This document shows positions 7,368 to 16,386 of a stretch of 64,000 nt of DNA, one piece after another. A program made the position numbers and the translations under genes. The notes beneath the pieces were generated by a model. The model worked only from the letters and a program-made list of their open reading frames with translations, was not told the origin of the DNA and searched no databases. The DNA is from JAVBRD01 sp031548365 (GTDB lineage: Bacteria > Bacillota > Clostridia > Christensenellales > UBA1750), in NCBI GenBank assembly GCA_031548365.1, contig JAVBRD010000001.1, positions 44,660-108,659 of the forward strand. The letters are read 5' to 3'. Each line of letters starts with the position of its first letter. Within the stretch, counting starts at the first letter, position 1.

Positions 7368-8648
7368 ATGATCATGACACAACCCGGTTTTGACCACATC
7401 CACAGCGGCATGAACGGCCCAACGGCCGTCTCCCGCCTCGAGGCGCTCAAAAGGGAAGCGGTGACCGCCGCGTTCCCCGCCCCCTCCGAGCTGACCAACA
7501 ACCACATCCACACCGCGTACTCGTTCTCGCCGTACTCGCCCTCCGCCGCAGCGTTCATGGCCAAGAGCGCGGGGCTGTGCACGGCGGGCATCATGGATCA
7601 CGATTCCGTCGCGGGCGCGCGCGAATTTTTGTCGGCGTGCGGGATCGTGGGCATCGCGGCCACGGTGGGCGTGGAAATGCGCGTCTCGTTCAGGCACACG
7701 CCCTTTGGAGAGAAGCGCATCAACAACCCCGATCAGTCGGGCTGCGTCTACATGGCGCTCCACGGGATTCCCCACACCAAGATCGACCGTGTGCAGTCCG
7801 CGCTCGCGCCCTATCGCGCTCACCGCGAGGACAGAAACCGCCGCATGACGCAAAAACTCAACGGCTTGATCGCGAAAGCGGGTTTCACACTTGATTACGA
7901 CCGCGACATCGTCCCCCTCTCGCAGAAACACGAGGGCGGGAGCGTCACCGAGCGGCACATTTCCTGCGCGCTCGCGAACGCCATCCTGAGCGCGCAGTCC
8001 GCGGGACCCGCGCTCCCCGGCTATCTTGTCGAAAAGCTCGGGATGAAACCGTCCGCAAAGCTCGCCGCGCTCCTGTCCGATTCGAGCAACGCGTTCGCCA
8101 TGTATGACCTTCTGGGACTGATCAAGTCCGACCTCGTGCCCGCGTTCTACATCGAGGCCACGGACGAGTGCCCGCTTGTGGAAGAGGCGCTCCGGCTGTC
8201 CGAGGAAGTGGGCGCGATTTCGGCGTATGCATACCTTGGGGACGTGGGTGACTCCGTGACGGGAGACAAGCGCGCGCAGAAGTTCGAGGATGATTACTTG
8301 GATGAGCTTTTCGCGTACATCGCGCGCCTCGGATACCGCTCCGTGACGTACATGCCCTCGCGCAACACACGCGCGCAGCTCGAGCGCGTCCAGGCGTTGT
8401 GCCGCGCGCACGGGTTTTTCGAGATATCGGGGGAGGACATCAACCAGCCCAGACAATCGTTTATCTGCACCGCGATGGAAGATCCGCTCTTCGCGCACTT
8501 AAAGGACGCCGCGTGGGCGCTCATCGCTCACGAGAGGCGCGCGACCGCCGACGCGGGCGACGGGCTGTTCTGCGATAAGAACACCACGGCCATGCCCGAT
8601 CTCGCCGCGCGCGTCAAGGCATTTGCCGATTTCGCGCGTGCAACTTAA
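7368..8648 (+). CDS. PHP-domain metal-dependent phosphoesterase
   Basis: 426 aa counted from an ATG that touches the preceding stop; a second ATG two codons on (7374) is better spaced from the GAGG site and may be the real start. NHIHTAYSFSPYSP, IMDHDSVAGA and VGVEMR are the PHP metal-binding motifs (HxH, DHD, E). A long middle insertion and a C-terminal segment with SGEDINQP complete a protein larger than most trypsin-sized PHP phosphatases. The family includes histidinol phosphatase-like and nucleoside phosphatase-like enzymes. Operonic linkage to the isomerase suggests a sugar-phosphate substrate (inference). Confidence 0.75.
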   Translation: MIMTQPGFDHIHSGMNGPTAVSRLEALKREAVTAAFPAPSELTNNHIHTAYSFSPYSPSAAAFMAKSAGLCTAGIMDHDSVAGAREFLSACGIVGIAATVGVEMRVSFRHTPFGEKRINNPDQSGCVYMALHGIPHTKIDRVQSALAPYRAHREDRNRRMTQKLNGLIAKAGFTLDYDRDIVPLSQKHEGGSVTERHISCALANAILSAQSAGPALPGYLVEKLGMKPSAKLAALLSDSSNAFAMYDLLGLIKSDLVPAFYIEATDECPLVEEALRLSEEVGAISAYAYLGDVGDSVTGDKRAQKFEDDYLDELFAYIARLGYRSVTYMPSRNTRAQLERVQALCRAHGFFEISGEDINQPRQSFICTAMEDPLFAHLKDAAWALIAHERRATADAGDGLFCDKNTTAMPDLAARVKAFADFARAT

Positions 8649-8779
8649 AGAAAACTTTATGCGTCAAACCTGACGAAACGCTAAAGGCAGGTCTTTTGAT
8701 CCGCCGCGTTCGCGGGGGGCGATGGGCCTGCGCGTGCACCCCCAGCCGCCAACGCCATGTGCAAAGGAGGGTCATTGTG

Positions 8780-9361
8780 ATGGACGACAATCTCGCGCTG
8801 AAACGCGCGCAAAAAGGCGACCCCGCCGCGTTTGAAGCGCTGATCGCGCCGCACGAGAAGCACATCTACCAGATTTGTCTGCGCATGACGGGCAATCCGG
8901 ACGACGCGCAGGACGCTTGCCAGGAAGCGTTTCTAAGGATTTACAGACACATTTCATCGTTTAAGGGAGAGTCGCAGTTTTCCACGTGGGTTTACCGCGT
9001 GGCCACGAACGCCTGCCTGGACGAGCTTCGCAAACGCAATTCGCGCAGCGCGGCCTCCGTGGAAAAACTCTCCGAGATGGGCGTTATGGTGGAGGAATCG
9101 TGCGACGGCCCGGAGGCGACCGTGCTTCAGCGCGAGCAAGCCGAGGGGATACGCCGGGCCATCCTGAGCCTGCCTGAGGATCAACGGGTCGCGCTCGTCC
9201 TGCGCGATGTGCGCGGGCACTCCTACGACGAGATCGCCAGCATACTTGAGCTCAATCTCAACACCGTGAAGAGCCGCATCAGCCGCGCAAGAATGTCGAT
9301 GTCAAAGTTTCTGTCCGGCCAAACCGAGAACGCGGAACTTTTCAGTGCTCGCGGCGTCTAA
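8780..9361 (+). CDS. ECF-type RNA polymerase sigma factor (SigW/RpoE-like)
   Basis: 193 aa. Region 2 is clear (ICLRMTGNPDDAQDACQEAFLRIYRHISSF, FSTWVYRVATNACLDELRKR) and so is region 4 (LPEDQRVALVLRDVRGHSYDEIASIL, NLNTVKSRISRARM). A strong AAAGGAGG precedes the GTG-ATG pair at 8777/8780, and either could start translation. The next gene encodes its likely zinc-finger anti-sigma factor, so the operon looks like an envelope-stress switch. ECF promoters were not identifiable with confidence. Confidence 0.93.
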   Translation: MDDNLALKRAQKGDPAAFEALIAPHEKHIYQICLRMTGNPDDAQDACQEAFLRIYRHISSFKGESQFSTWVYRVATNACLDELRKRNSRSAASVEKLSEMGVMVEESCDGPEATVLQREQAEGIRRAILSLPEDQRVALVLRDVRGHSYDEIASILELNLNTVKSRISRARMSMSKFLSGQTENAELFSARGV

Positions 9362-9412
9362 GCGGCACACGGTATGCAAAAGGCGAATTGCCGTGAAAAG
9401 GAGTGAAGTCAC

Positions 9413-10675
9413 ATGACATGTGAAGTATGTTTGGAACTGCTCAGCGCTTACATCGACGAACAAACAGACGAACAGGAGCGCGCGCAGATCCGTGTCCATA
9501 TTGATACTTGCGATACATGCGCCCGAACGCTCAAGGCGCTTGAGGAGGTGCGGGACATGACGAAAGACCTGCCCGTGCCCGAGCTTCCGGACGGGCTGCA
9601 CGAGAAGATGATGGAGGCCGTCCGTCGCGAAGCGAAAAAGCGCGGCAAGGTCAAGCCCGCGTGGATCGGGGTCGCCGCCGCCGCCGCGTTCGCGCTCATC
9701 GCGGGAGCGTCGCTCTTGAGCGGGGGGATCGGGATCGCGACGGAAAATGAGGCACAGTACGCAAACTATGCCGAATCAGCGAAGCCGAGCATGCTGACGG
9801 CCAAGGATGAAGGCGGCATGAGGGGCTACGGCACCGCCCCCGCCGCGCAAGCCCCGTCTGCCGCGCCCGCGCCGGCCGCCGCCGCGCCGCCCATGGTCTC
9901 GATGAGCGCAGCCGACGGCGCGCGCAACCAGCTGACCGCCGGAGCCGCGCAGGACACCTCCGCGCCCGCGGTCACGGAGCAAAAGATCATTTATACCGCG
10001 CACATCTCCATGGAGAGCACAAATTTCGACGCGGACCTCGCCATGGTTGAGGCCCAGGCGCAAACCATGGGCGCGCATATTGAGCAGTCGAATGTCGGCG
10101 GGGTGCCGTTTACGCAGCCCGGCGGCTACGGCCGGTACGCGAACATGACCATACGTGTTCCCGCGGAAAACTACGGCGCGCTCACGCAAAACGTGCGGGG
10201 CGTGGGCCAGAACGGGAGCTTTTCAAGCTCCACCAGCGACATCACGATGTCCTACATGGACAATCAGGCGCGCCTTTCGGCCTACCGCACGCAGATGGAC
10301 AAAATGAACGAGCTCATCCAAAAGAGCGACAAGATCGAAGACATCCTGATGATCCAGACGCAGGTGACCGAGCTGCTCTACAAGATCGAATCCATCGAGG
10401 GCCAGCTCAGGTACCAGGACAATCAGGTCGCGTACTCGACCGTGACGGTGAGCATCCAGGAAGTTCAGAAAAAAGACGTCTTCATTCAAAAGCCCGAGAC
10501 GCTGGGCGACCGCAGCCGCGAATCGCTCTACCAGACGCTCAACCGCATCGCGCGCGGTTTTGAAAACCTCGTGGTCGGGATCGTGGGCTTCGCTCCCGTT
10601 CTCCTCCCGCTGATCGTCATAATCATCATCGCGCTCATTCTCATTCGCGGACATTCGCGAAAACGAAAGGGGTAA
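9413..10675 (+). CDS. Anti-sigma factor (zinc-finger ZAS) fused to an extracellular DUF4349 domain
   Basis: 420 aa. The N-terminus carries CEVC and the HxxxCxxC motif (His29, Cys33, Cys36) of ZAS anti-sigma domains, which hold ECF factors at the membrane. A membrane helix follows at about 84-103, then an Ala/Pro-rich linker, then a DUF4349 domain (IIYTAHISMEST, YGRYANMTIRVPAENY, MDKMNELIQKSDKIEDI, LRYQDNQVAYSTVTV), and a C-terminal membrane helix at about 385-412. The topology implies a cytoplasmic sigma clamp joined to an external sensor domain anchored at both ends. It follows the sigma gene by 51 bases. Confidence 0.88.
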   Translation: MTCEVCLELLSAYIDEQTDEQERAQIRVHIDTCDTCARTLKALEEVRDMTKDLPVPELPDGLHEKMMEAVRREAKKRGKVKPAWIGVAAAAAFALIAGASLLSGGIGIATENEAQYANYAESAKPSMLTAKDEGGMRGYGTAPAAQAPSAAPAPAAAAPPMVSMSAADGARNQLTAGAAQDTSAPAVTEQKIIYTAHISMESTNFDADLAMVEAQAQTMGAHIEQSNVGGVPFTQPGGYGRYANMTIRVPAENYGALTQNVRGVGQNGSFSSSTSDITMSYMDNQARLSAYRTQMDKMNELIQKSDKIEDILMIQTQVTELLYKIESIEGQLRYQDNQVAYSTVTVSIQEVQKKDVFIQKPETLGDRSRESLYQTLNRIARGFENLVVGIVGFAPVLLPLIVIIIIALILIRGHSRKRKG

Positions 10676-10679
10676 GGCC

Positions 10680-11654
10680 GTGAAAAAGACCGCCGCGATT
10701 GTCGCGATCCTTGCGCTCGCGCTTCTCCTGTGCTCCTGCTCCGCCGCGCCGGCCTACACGCCATCCGCCGCCGCGCCCCCAAGAGACGCGAGCTATGCCG
10801 TTGGTGAGATGAGCATGACCGCCCCGCAGCCCATGCCCGCGCCTTCCTATGTGAAGGGGGATAACGCCGCCGCGCCCGACAAGATGGTGCCACCCATCGC
10901 CCCATCGCCCACCAGCCCGCCCGGCGTGGAAATGACGGGAGAAAAGATCATCTACAACGCGACCATCACCATGCAGACCACCGCCTTTGACGAAGACCAT
11001 TCCAGGCTCGAAAACGCGTTGGCCGCGAACGGAGCGCACGCGCAGCAGAGCAACATCAGCGGCATGCCTTTTGATCAGCCCAACGGCTACGGACGTTACG
11101 CCGGCATTACGGCCCGCGTACCCGCGGAGAACTACAACGCGCTGATCGCCGCGCTTCGCGCTATCGGAGAAAACGTCAATCTGTCCAGCTACACCAGTGA
11201 CATCACCATGCAGTACATGGACTCCAAAGCCCGCCTGACCGCATACCGCGCGCAGATGGACAAGATGAACGAGCTCATCCAAAAGAGCGATAAAATCGAG
11301 GACATCATCAAGATTCAGGGTCAGGTCACGGACCTGATGTACCAGATCGAATCGCTCGAAGGCCAACTGCGCTACCAGGACAATCAGGTCGCCTACTCCA
11401 CCGTCACCATCACCCTTACGGAAGTGCAGCGCAAGGACATCATCATCAAAACGCCGGAGACGATGGGCCAGCGCATCGGCTACGTGTTCTACGAAACGCT
11501 CAACGGGATGATCAACGGCGGGCAATCCTTCCTCGTCTGGTTCATCGGGCGCTCGCCCATCCTCGTCCCGCTCGCGGCGATCCTCGTCATCGTCATCCTT
11601 CTGGCGCTTCGCCGCCAGAAGAAGGATAACAAACCTGCGCCCAAGCAGGATTAA
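10680..11654 (+). CDS. DUF4349 lipoprotein, paralogue of the anti-sigma sensor domain
   Basis: 324 aa from a GTG at 10680, four bases after the anti-sigma stop. The signal peptide ends in the lipobox LCSC (Cys20). The mature part has a Pro/Ala linker, then DUF4349 with the same blocks as its neighbour: YRAQMDKMNELIQKSDKIEDI and EGQLRYQDNQVAYSTVT are almost identical. A C-terminal membrane helix (about 285-312) is followed by a lysine-rich tail. The close match implies a tandem duplication. Its function is unknown; it may compete with or bind the sensor domain (inference). Confidence 0.82.
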   Translation: MKKTAAIVAILALALLLCSCSAAPAYTPSAAAPPRDASYAVGEMSMTAPQPMPAPSYVKGDNAAAPDKMVPPIAPSPTSPPGVEMTGEKIIYNATITMQTTAFDEDHSRLENALAANGAHAQQSNISGMPFDQPNGYGRYAGITARVPAENYNALIAALRAIGENVNLSSYTSDITMQYMDSKARLTAYRAQMDKMNELIQKSDKIEDIIKIQGQVTDLMYQIESLEGQLRYQDNQVAYSTVTITLTEVQRKDIIIKTPETMGQRIGYVFYETLNGMINGGQSFLVWFIGRSPILVPLAAILVIVILLALRRQKKDNKPAPKQD

Positions 11655-11667
11655 CGGAGGTACATCC

Positions 11668-12438
11668 ATGAAACGCATCATCGCCATCGCGCTCGCCACG
11701 CTGACCGTGCTTGGTCTGGGCGGACTCGCCGCCGTCGCGCTGTCGCCCGCCACACCCGCTCAAGCCGCGGCCGTGACCGCTCCCGCGGGCGGCGTTCCCG
11801 CCCCGCTCGACGTCATCACGGTGCAGGGCACGGGCAAGGTCTCCCTCAAGCCCGACACCGCGCGCATCACATTTGGCGTCGTCAGCCAGAAAAAGAACGC
11901 CAAGGAGGCCATGGACGCGACCTCCGCCGCTATGGAAAAAGTGCTCGCCGCGCTCAAGGCGCAGAGCATCAAGGATGAGGACGTCCGCACCACCGGCGTC
12001 AACGTTTACGCGTCGTATGACTACAGCGGCAAGACGCGCGAGCTCACCGGCTATGAGGCGTCCAATCAGGTCAGCGTCACCGTGCGCGACCTCGCCAAGT
12101 TCGGCGAGTTGATCGATGTGGTGATCACGGCCGGCGCCAACTCCATGGACGGCGTGCAGTTCGTGCTCGACGACGACACCAAGGCTTACAACGAAGCGCT
12201 CAAGCTCGCCGTCAAGGATGCCAAGGCCAAGGCCGACCTCCTGGCCGCCGAAATTTCCGCCAAGACGGGCCGTGTGGTCCGCCTCGCCGAGGGCGGAACA
12301 CAGTCCGTCCAACCCATGTATGACTACCGCACATCCGCCGCGGCCGCCATGGCGATGGACGCCAAAGCCGCGCCCATCTCCGTTGGCACCATGGAAGTCA
12401 GCGCGAGCGTGGAGATCACGTACGAAATCGTGAAGTAG
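11668..12438 (+). CDS. SIMPL-domain (DUF541) secreted protein
   Basis: 256 aa with a signal peptide ending near AQA (about residue 33). The SIMPL domain follows: ITVQGTGKVSLKPDTARITFGV, then IKDEDVRTTGVNVYASYDYSG, YEASNQVSVTVRDLAKFGELIDVV and VEITYEI. These proteins (BP26/YggE-like) are periplasmic or extracytoplasmic and linked to stress responses, with no defined catalysis. It is the last gene of the ECF operon, 13 bases after the DUF4349 lipoprotein, with GGAGG before its ATG. Confidence 0.88.
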   Translation: MKRIIAIALATLTVLGLGGLAAVALSPATPAQAAAVTAPAGGVPAPLDVITVQGTGKVSLKPDTARITFGVVSQKKNAKEAMDATSAAMEKVLAALKAQSIKDEDVRTTGVNVYASYDYSGKTRELTGYEASNQVSVTVRDLAKFGELIDVVITAGANSMDGVQFVLDDDTKAYNEALKLAVKDAKAKADLLAAEISAKTGRVVRLAEGGTQSVQPMYDYRTSAAAAMAMDAKAAPISVGTMEVSASVEITYEIVK

Positions 12439-12452
12439 GGATAAACGAACAG

Positions 12453-12481
12453 ACGGCCCGGCTCGATGTGAGCCGGGCCGT
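12453..12481. terminator. GC-rich hairpin ending the ECF operon
   Basis: ACGGCCCGGCTC/GAGCCGGGCCGT, a 12-bp perfect stem with a 5-base loop, 14 bases after the SIMPL stop. The T-run is minimal (TT), so termination strength is uncertain. Confidence 0.55.
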
Positions 12482-12785
12482 TCCGCGTAAAGGTAAACCC
12501 CGGCGGTGGCGCGCGAGGCCTGTGATCCTATGAACCGGTGCGCGGGGGGGTGCGTTTTTCGCCAAACCCGGCGCGCGCAGCAATTCGCGAACCCGGGCGT
12601 CTTGCGGATCACCGGACCGGAACGGCGTGACCAAGACGGGCTTTAGAGTCCGCCGAACGGTTGGGCCTCAGATGAACCAAGCCGTTTTGCATCTCATGCC
12701 GCGTCCTTTTTGCAGGGGGGGAAGCGGCGTATCGGTAGCGTCGGTGTGAACGGGAGGCGAGATAGAATCGAAAGCAAACCGGCCC
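12482..12785. other. Intergenic region, no gene seen
   Basis: About 300 bases between convergent genes. Apart from short G-runs near 12545 and 12715 nothing recognisable was found: no open frame with a ribosome-binding site and no structured RNA. Confidence 0.4.
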
Positions 12786-14903
12786 TTACCCGCCGTGCCC
12801 AAGCGCCTCCAGCACCTCGCGCGGGGCGGCGAACGCCAGCTCGTGGAGCGCGCGCGAGCACGCGGTGTACATCAGGCGGCGCTCGTGGGTCGTCCAGCGG
12901 CCATCGGGCCAGTAAACGACGGCGGCGTCGAACTCAAGGCCCTTGGCGAGCGCCACGGGCACGACCATGATACCGCCCTCCTCAGGCAGGAACTGCTCGT
13001 CGAGCCGAATGGCATCGGGCGCGAGCGGCGCGACGACGGACGCGTCCTGAAGCGTGCGCGTGACGATGGCCACGCTCTTGATGCGCCCTTTGCGCAGGGA
13101 GCGCGCGAGCGCCACAGCGTCCCGCGCGGTGAATGAGGCGGTGTCGTGGAGCGCGGGAGGCTCCCCGCCGCGGTCCACGAGATCGGCGCGCACACCGGTC
13201 GGGTCGAGCAGCGCGCACAGCTCGGCGATGGGGCGGGAGGAGCGGTAGGTGTGCGTGAGCATGACGTGCTTGGGCTTCTTGGACTTCAGCGCGAGCGCGA
13301 CGCTCTGGAAGTCCTGCGGGTTGGCGTTGGCGAGCGTCTGACGCGGATCGCCCAGAAGCGTAAACGTCGCGGTGGGGTAGAGCGTTTTGAGCGCGACGAG
13401 CTGGGTCGCGGAGAGATCCTGCGCCTCGTCAACGACCACGTGCCGCACGCGCGGCTCAGGGCTCGCGTCGCCCAGAAGGAGCGCCAGGTAGAGCATTCCG
13501 GCGGCATCGTCGGCGGCGATGGAGCGCGTGCGCGCGGTGTCGGCCGAGAGACCGTTGTCGCGCAAAATTTCGTCATAGACCGCGGGAAGGTCAAACGTCG
13601 TGGAGCGGTGGAGCGCCATGTACGCCTCCGCCAGGCGCTCGGAGGCCTCGGTCTTGGCCATCGCGGGCACGAGGTCGGTGTGGATGCTGGTTGACATCTG
13701 CTTTTGAAGCGTGTTCACCATGGCCCTGTGCTGCGGCGCGAGGCGCTTGGACGCCACAAGGCGGATTCGCCCGAGGCGCATCACGGGTGGGAGAACGGTG
13801 TACTCCTCGCGGTAGAGTTTGCGCATCTCATTTGCGCTCATGATCATCGTTTTCTGCGCGAAGACGTCCTCAAAGCGCGGGCCGTCGGCGCGGATTCGCT
13901 CGGCAGCGGCTGCGATTTTTTCCGCGAACGCCGCATCCCTTCTCGCATCGGGCGTGTCGCCGAAGCGGATGGCGTTGTCCATGCCGATGAAGGAAGGCTG
14001 AACCGGAAGTCCCAGGCGCGCCTGCACGATGGAGGAGAACGTCTGCGTCTGGACATCCTCTTCGCCAAGGTCGGGGAGGACGCGCGAGATGGCCTCTGAA
14101 AACGTGTCCGAGGGGGAGAGGATGCGCACATCGGACGCGCGGAGCGACTCGCGGCGGTGGTATAACAGGAAAGCGACGCGGTGGAGCGCCACGGTCGTTT
14201 TCCCGCATCCCGCGGGGCCTGTGACCTGCATCAGGTCGCACGCGTCGTCTCGGATGGCCTGATACTGTCCGCGCTGTATGGTGGCGACCACCTGGCGGAG
14301 ATGCGGGCTTGCGGACTGCGACAGCGCTTCGATGAGCGTCTCGTCCGTGATGGCCTGCGCGGAGTCCTCGGCAAAAACAAGCTCGCTGTTCTCTATGCGG
14401 CAGATGACCTTGCGTTTGAGCGTGCCGCCGATTTCCCCTTTAGGCGCGTGAAAAGAGACCGGGCCGGGTTCCGCGTCGTAGTAAAGCGAGCAGATGGGCG
14501 CGCGCCAGTCAAACACGAGCAGGTCGCGCGTGCGCGCGTCCACGATGGCACCGCGCCCGACGCGTATTTCCTCGGTGTCAGCGTATCCTTCTTCCACAAA
14601 GTCGATGCGCGCGAAGTACGGGGACACGGCGATGTGCGCAAGCCTCGCCGCCATGCGCGAGTTGAAGCGCACGCGTGCGCCAAGCCGCTTGAGCTCGTCG
14701 AGCACGGTCGCGACCTCGCCTTGCGCGAGATAATCGCCGATGTTGGCGCGTCCCAGAATGCTGTCGTGCATCCACTGCTGAAGCTCAATGCCCACGTCGC
14801 GCGTAGCGTCCGCGGCGGACTGCGCGCACGCGATCCAGCCCGCGATGGCGTGCATGACGGCATCTAAGTGCTGCTTTTCCTTAAGAAACTCGGTTTTGTT
14901 CAT
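12786..14903 (-). CDS. helD: HelD-like superfamily 1 helicase / RNA polymerase recycling motor
   Basis: 705 aa from an ATG at 14903 behind GGAGGGG; longer upstream frames lack a ribosome-binding site. Order of motifs: an N-terminal coiled region with YFARIDF and VFDWRAPICSLYYD, Walker A GPAGCGKTT, Walker B VVDEAQDLS, motif III LLGDPRQTL, motif IV THTYRSSRPI, GLEFDAAVVY and YTACSRALHELA. The pattern fits the UvrD-type HelD proteins that release stalled RNA polymerase in Gram-positives, and the length is near the usual 700-770. A DNA-repair helicase IV role is the alternative. Confidence 0.85.
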   Translation of the reverse strand: MNKTEFLKEKQHLDAVMHAIAGWIACAQSAADATRDVGIELQQWMHDSILGRANIGDYLAQGEVATVLDELKRLGARVRFNSRMAARLAHIAVSPYFARIDFVEEGYADTEEIRVGRGAIVDARTRDLLVFDWRAPICSLYYDAEPGPVSFHAPKGEIGGTLKRKVICRIENSELVFAEDSAQAITDETLIEALSQSASPHLRQVVATIQRGQYQAIRDDACDLMQVTGPAGCGKTTVALHRVAFLLYHRRESLRASDVRILSPSDTFSEAISRVLPDLGEEDVQTQTFSSIVQARLGLPVQPSFIGMDNAIRFGDTPDARRDAAFAEKIAAAAERIRADGPRFEDVFAQKTMIMSANEMRKLYREEYTVLPPVMRLGRIRLVASKRLAPQHRAMVNTLQKQMSTSIHTDLVPAMAKTEASERLAEAYMALHRSTTFDLPAVYDEILRDNGLSADTARTRSIAADDAAGMLYLALLLGDASPEPRVRHVVVDEAQDLSATQLVALKTLYPTATFTLLGDPRQTLANANPQDFQSVALALKSKKPKHVMLTHTYRSSRPIAELCALLDPTGVRADLVDRGGEPPALHDTASFTARDAVALARSLRKGRIKSVAIVTRTLQDASVVAPLAPDAIRLDEQFLPEEGGIMVVPVALAKGLEFDAAVVYWPDGRWTTHERRLMYTACSRALHELAFAAPREVLEALGHGG

Positions 14904-15083
14904 CGGCCCCTCCATTTGCGTCAGATGGCCCGGCAAGTGTTTCGCACAGCAAAAATGTAGATTTCCGGCGAAAAAGCATCCGGCGGGAAACTGGTTTGAT
15001 GCCGTGTCAAAGCACAAAGCGTGATATGAGCATACCCAACGCGCGCCCAAAGAACAAGGCTGTTCAGACGGTTTTTTTTGTGC

Positions 15084-15089
15084 TATACT
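15084..15089 (+). promoter_or_regulatory. Extended -10 promoter of the TSUP gene
   Basis: TGCTATACT: TG one base before TATACT (15084-15089), preceded by a T-rich tract; no clear -35. It lies 18 bases before the predicted TTG start, so the leader is very short. Confidence 0.45.
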
Positions 15090-15106
15090 CAATGTGGTGA
15101 TATTGC

Positions 15107-15871
15107 TTGACCGTGACGCCCCTGATGCTGCTCATCGTATGCCCGCTGGCTTTTCTGGCGGGCTTTATTGATTCCGTCGCGGGCGGCGGCGGGTTGATCT
15201 CCCTGCCCGCGTACCTTGCTGCCGGCCTCCCGCCCCAGCTGGCGGCGGGCACCAACAAGTTTTCCGCGAGCTTCGGCACGACGCTCGCCACGTTTCAGTA
15301 CGCGCGCGCAAAGCGCATCGCGTGGCGGCCCGCGCTCCTAGGCGCGGCTGGCGCGCTCCCCGGCGCGTACCTAGGCGCGCAGCTGCTGATGCACATGCCC
15401 GCAGACATCATGCGCTGGCTCTTGATCGCGGTCGTTCCCGTAGTCGCGTTCGTTGTGCTGCGCAACCGTGACAACCGCGAGGAAGATGAAAACAACGCGC
15501 GCGGCCGCGACTGGATCGCGCTGCCCATCGGCCTCGTCATCGGCGCGTACGACGGCTTTTTCGGCCCGGGCACGGGGACGTTTCTCGCGCTCCTGTTTAA
15601 CGTCGCGCTCAAACTGCCGTGGGTGAAGGCATCGGCATCCGCCAAACCGATCAACCTCGCGTCCAACGTCGCGTCCCTCCTCGCGTTCATTCAGAGCGGG
15701 CAGGTGCTCTTTTTGCTGGGCATACCTGCAGCGCTGTGCTCCATCGCGGGCAACTTTCTGGGCTCACGCGCCGCAATCAAGAAGGGCGCGCCCGTCGTGC
15801 GCGGGATGCTGATCGTAGCGCTCATCCTGCTCCTTGCCAGAATACTTTGGGATTTGGTGGCGGCGAAATGA
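15107..15871 (+). CDS. TSUP-family (TauE/SafE) membrane transporter
   Basis: 254 aa with eight or so membrane helices. GFIDSVAGGGGLISLPAYLAAGLPP and GTNKFSA, then IGAYDGFFGPGTGTFL and ASNVASL, form the duplicated signature of the TSUP/DUF81 family, which moves sulfite, sulfonates or other organic anions. The start is a TTG at 15107 with a weak GGTGA site; a GTG at 15113 is possible. It overlaps the next gene by ATGA. The substrate cannot be assigned. Confidence 0.85.
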   Translation: MTVTPLMLLIVCPLAFLAGFIDSVAGGGGLISLPAYLAAGLPPQLAAGTNKFSASFGTTLATFQYARAKRIAWRPALLGAAGALPGAYLGAQLLMHMPADIMRWLLIAVVPVVAFVVLRNRDNREEDENNARGRDWIALPIGLVIGAYDGFFGPGTGTFLALLFNVALKLPWVKASASAKPINLASNVASLLAFIQSGQVLFLLGIPAALCSIAGNFLGSRAAIKKGAPVVRGMLIVALILLLARILWDLVAAK

Positions 15872-16152
15872 CGACGGTTTATGTTGTACTGGGCGCGCTG
15901 CTCGCGGCCAACCTCGCGGCGTTCATCGTGTTCGGCGTGGATAAAAAACTCGCAAAGACGCCCGGTGCGCGGCGCGTGCGCGAGCGGACGCTCATGCTGT
16001 ACGCGGCGTGTTTCGGCGGCATCGGAGCGCTCACGGGTATGCGCGTTTTTCATCATAAAACAAGCAAGCCGCTGTTCAACATCGGCGTACCTGTACTCAT
16101 CGTGGCCGAAGCGGCCGCGGCGTACGGGATTTACCGGCTGTTCACGCACTGA
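15868..16152 (+). CDS. DUF1294 membrane protein
   Basis: 94 aa with three predicted membrane helices. FGVDKKLAKTPGARRVRERTLML, FGGIGALTGMRVFHHKTSKPLF is the DUF1294 core, a small integral-membrane family with a conserved basic loop. Function unknown. The ATG overlaps the TSUP stop (ATGA), so the two are translationally coupled. Confidence 0.85.
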   Translation: MTTVYVVLGALLAANLAAFIVFGVDKKLAKTPGARRVRERTLMLYAACFGGIGALTGMRVFHHKTSKPLFNIGVPVLIVAEAAAAYGIYRLFTH

Positions 16153-16197
16153 AACGGGCATGTCCAAAGGCGTTCGCTTCAATTGAGAAAACCCACC

Positions 16198-16227
16198 AGC
16201 CCGCCGACAAAGCCGTCGGCGGGCTTT
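16198..16227 (+). terminator. Rho-independent terminator after the TSUP/DUF1294 operon
   Basis: AGCCCGCCGAC/GTCGGCGGGCT, an 11-bp stem (16198-16208 with 16215-16225), 6-base loop, then TTTATA. Confidence 0.8.
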
Positions 16228-16386
16228 ATATCTGCTAAACCCAATGGGCTGGTGCGACACCCGCGCCGGGTCGACCGGAGCGTGTTTCCTGGCCGCTGCG
16301 GTGCAAAACGCAGAACAGATGCGCTCATTGTTTTGCGTTTTTTAGACAAACAAGGGGATTCGCAACCGGCCATGATGCCGCCGCGG

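Noticed and set aside
12440..12785. Non-coding RNA or gene in this gap
   Set aside because: Only a terminator-like hairpin and G-runs were seen.
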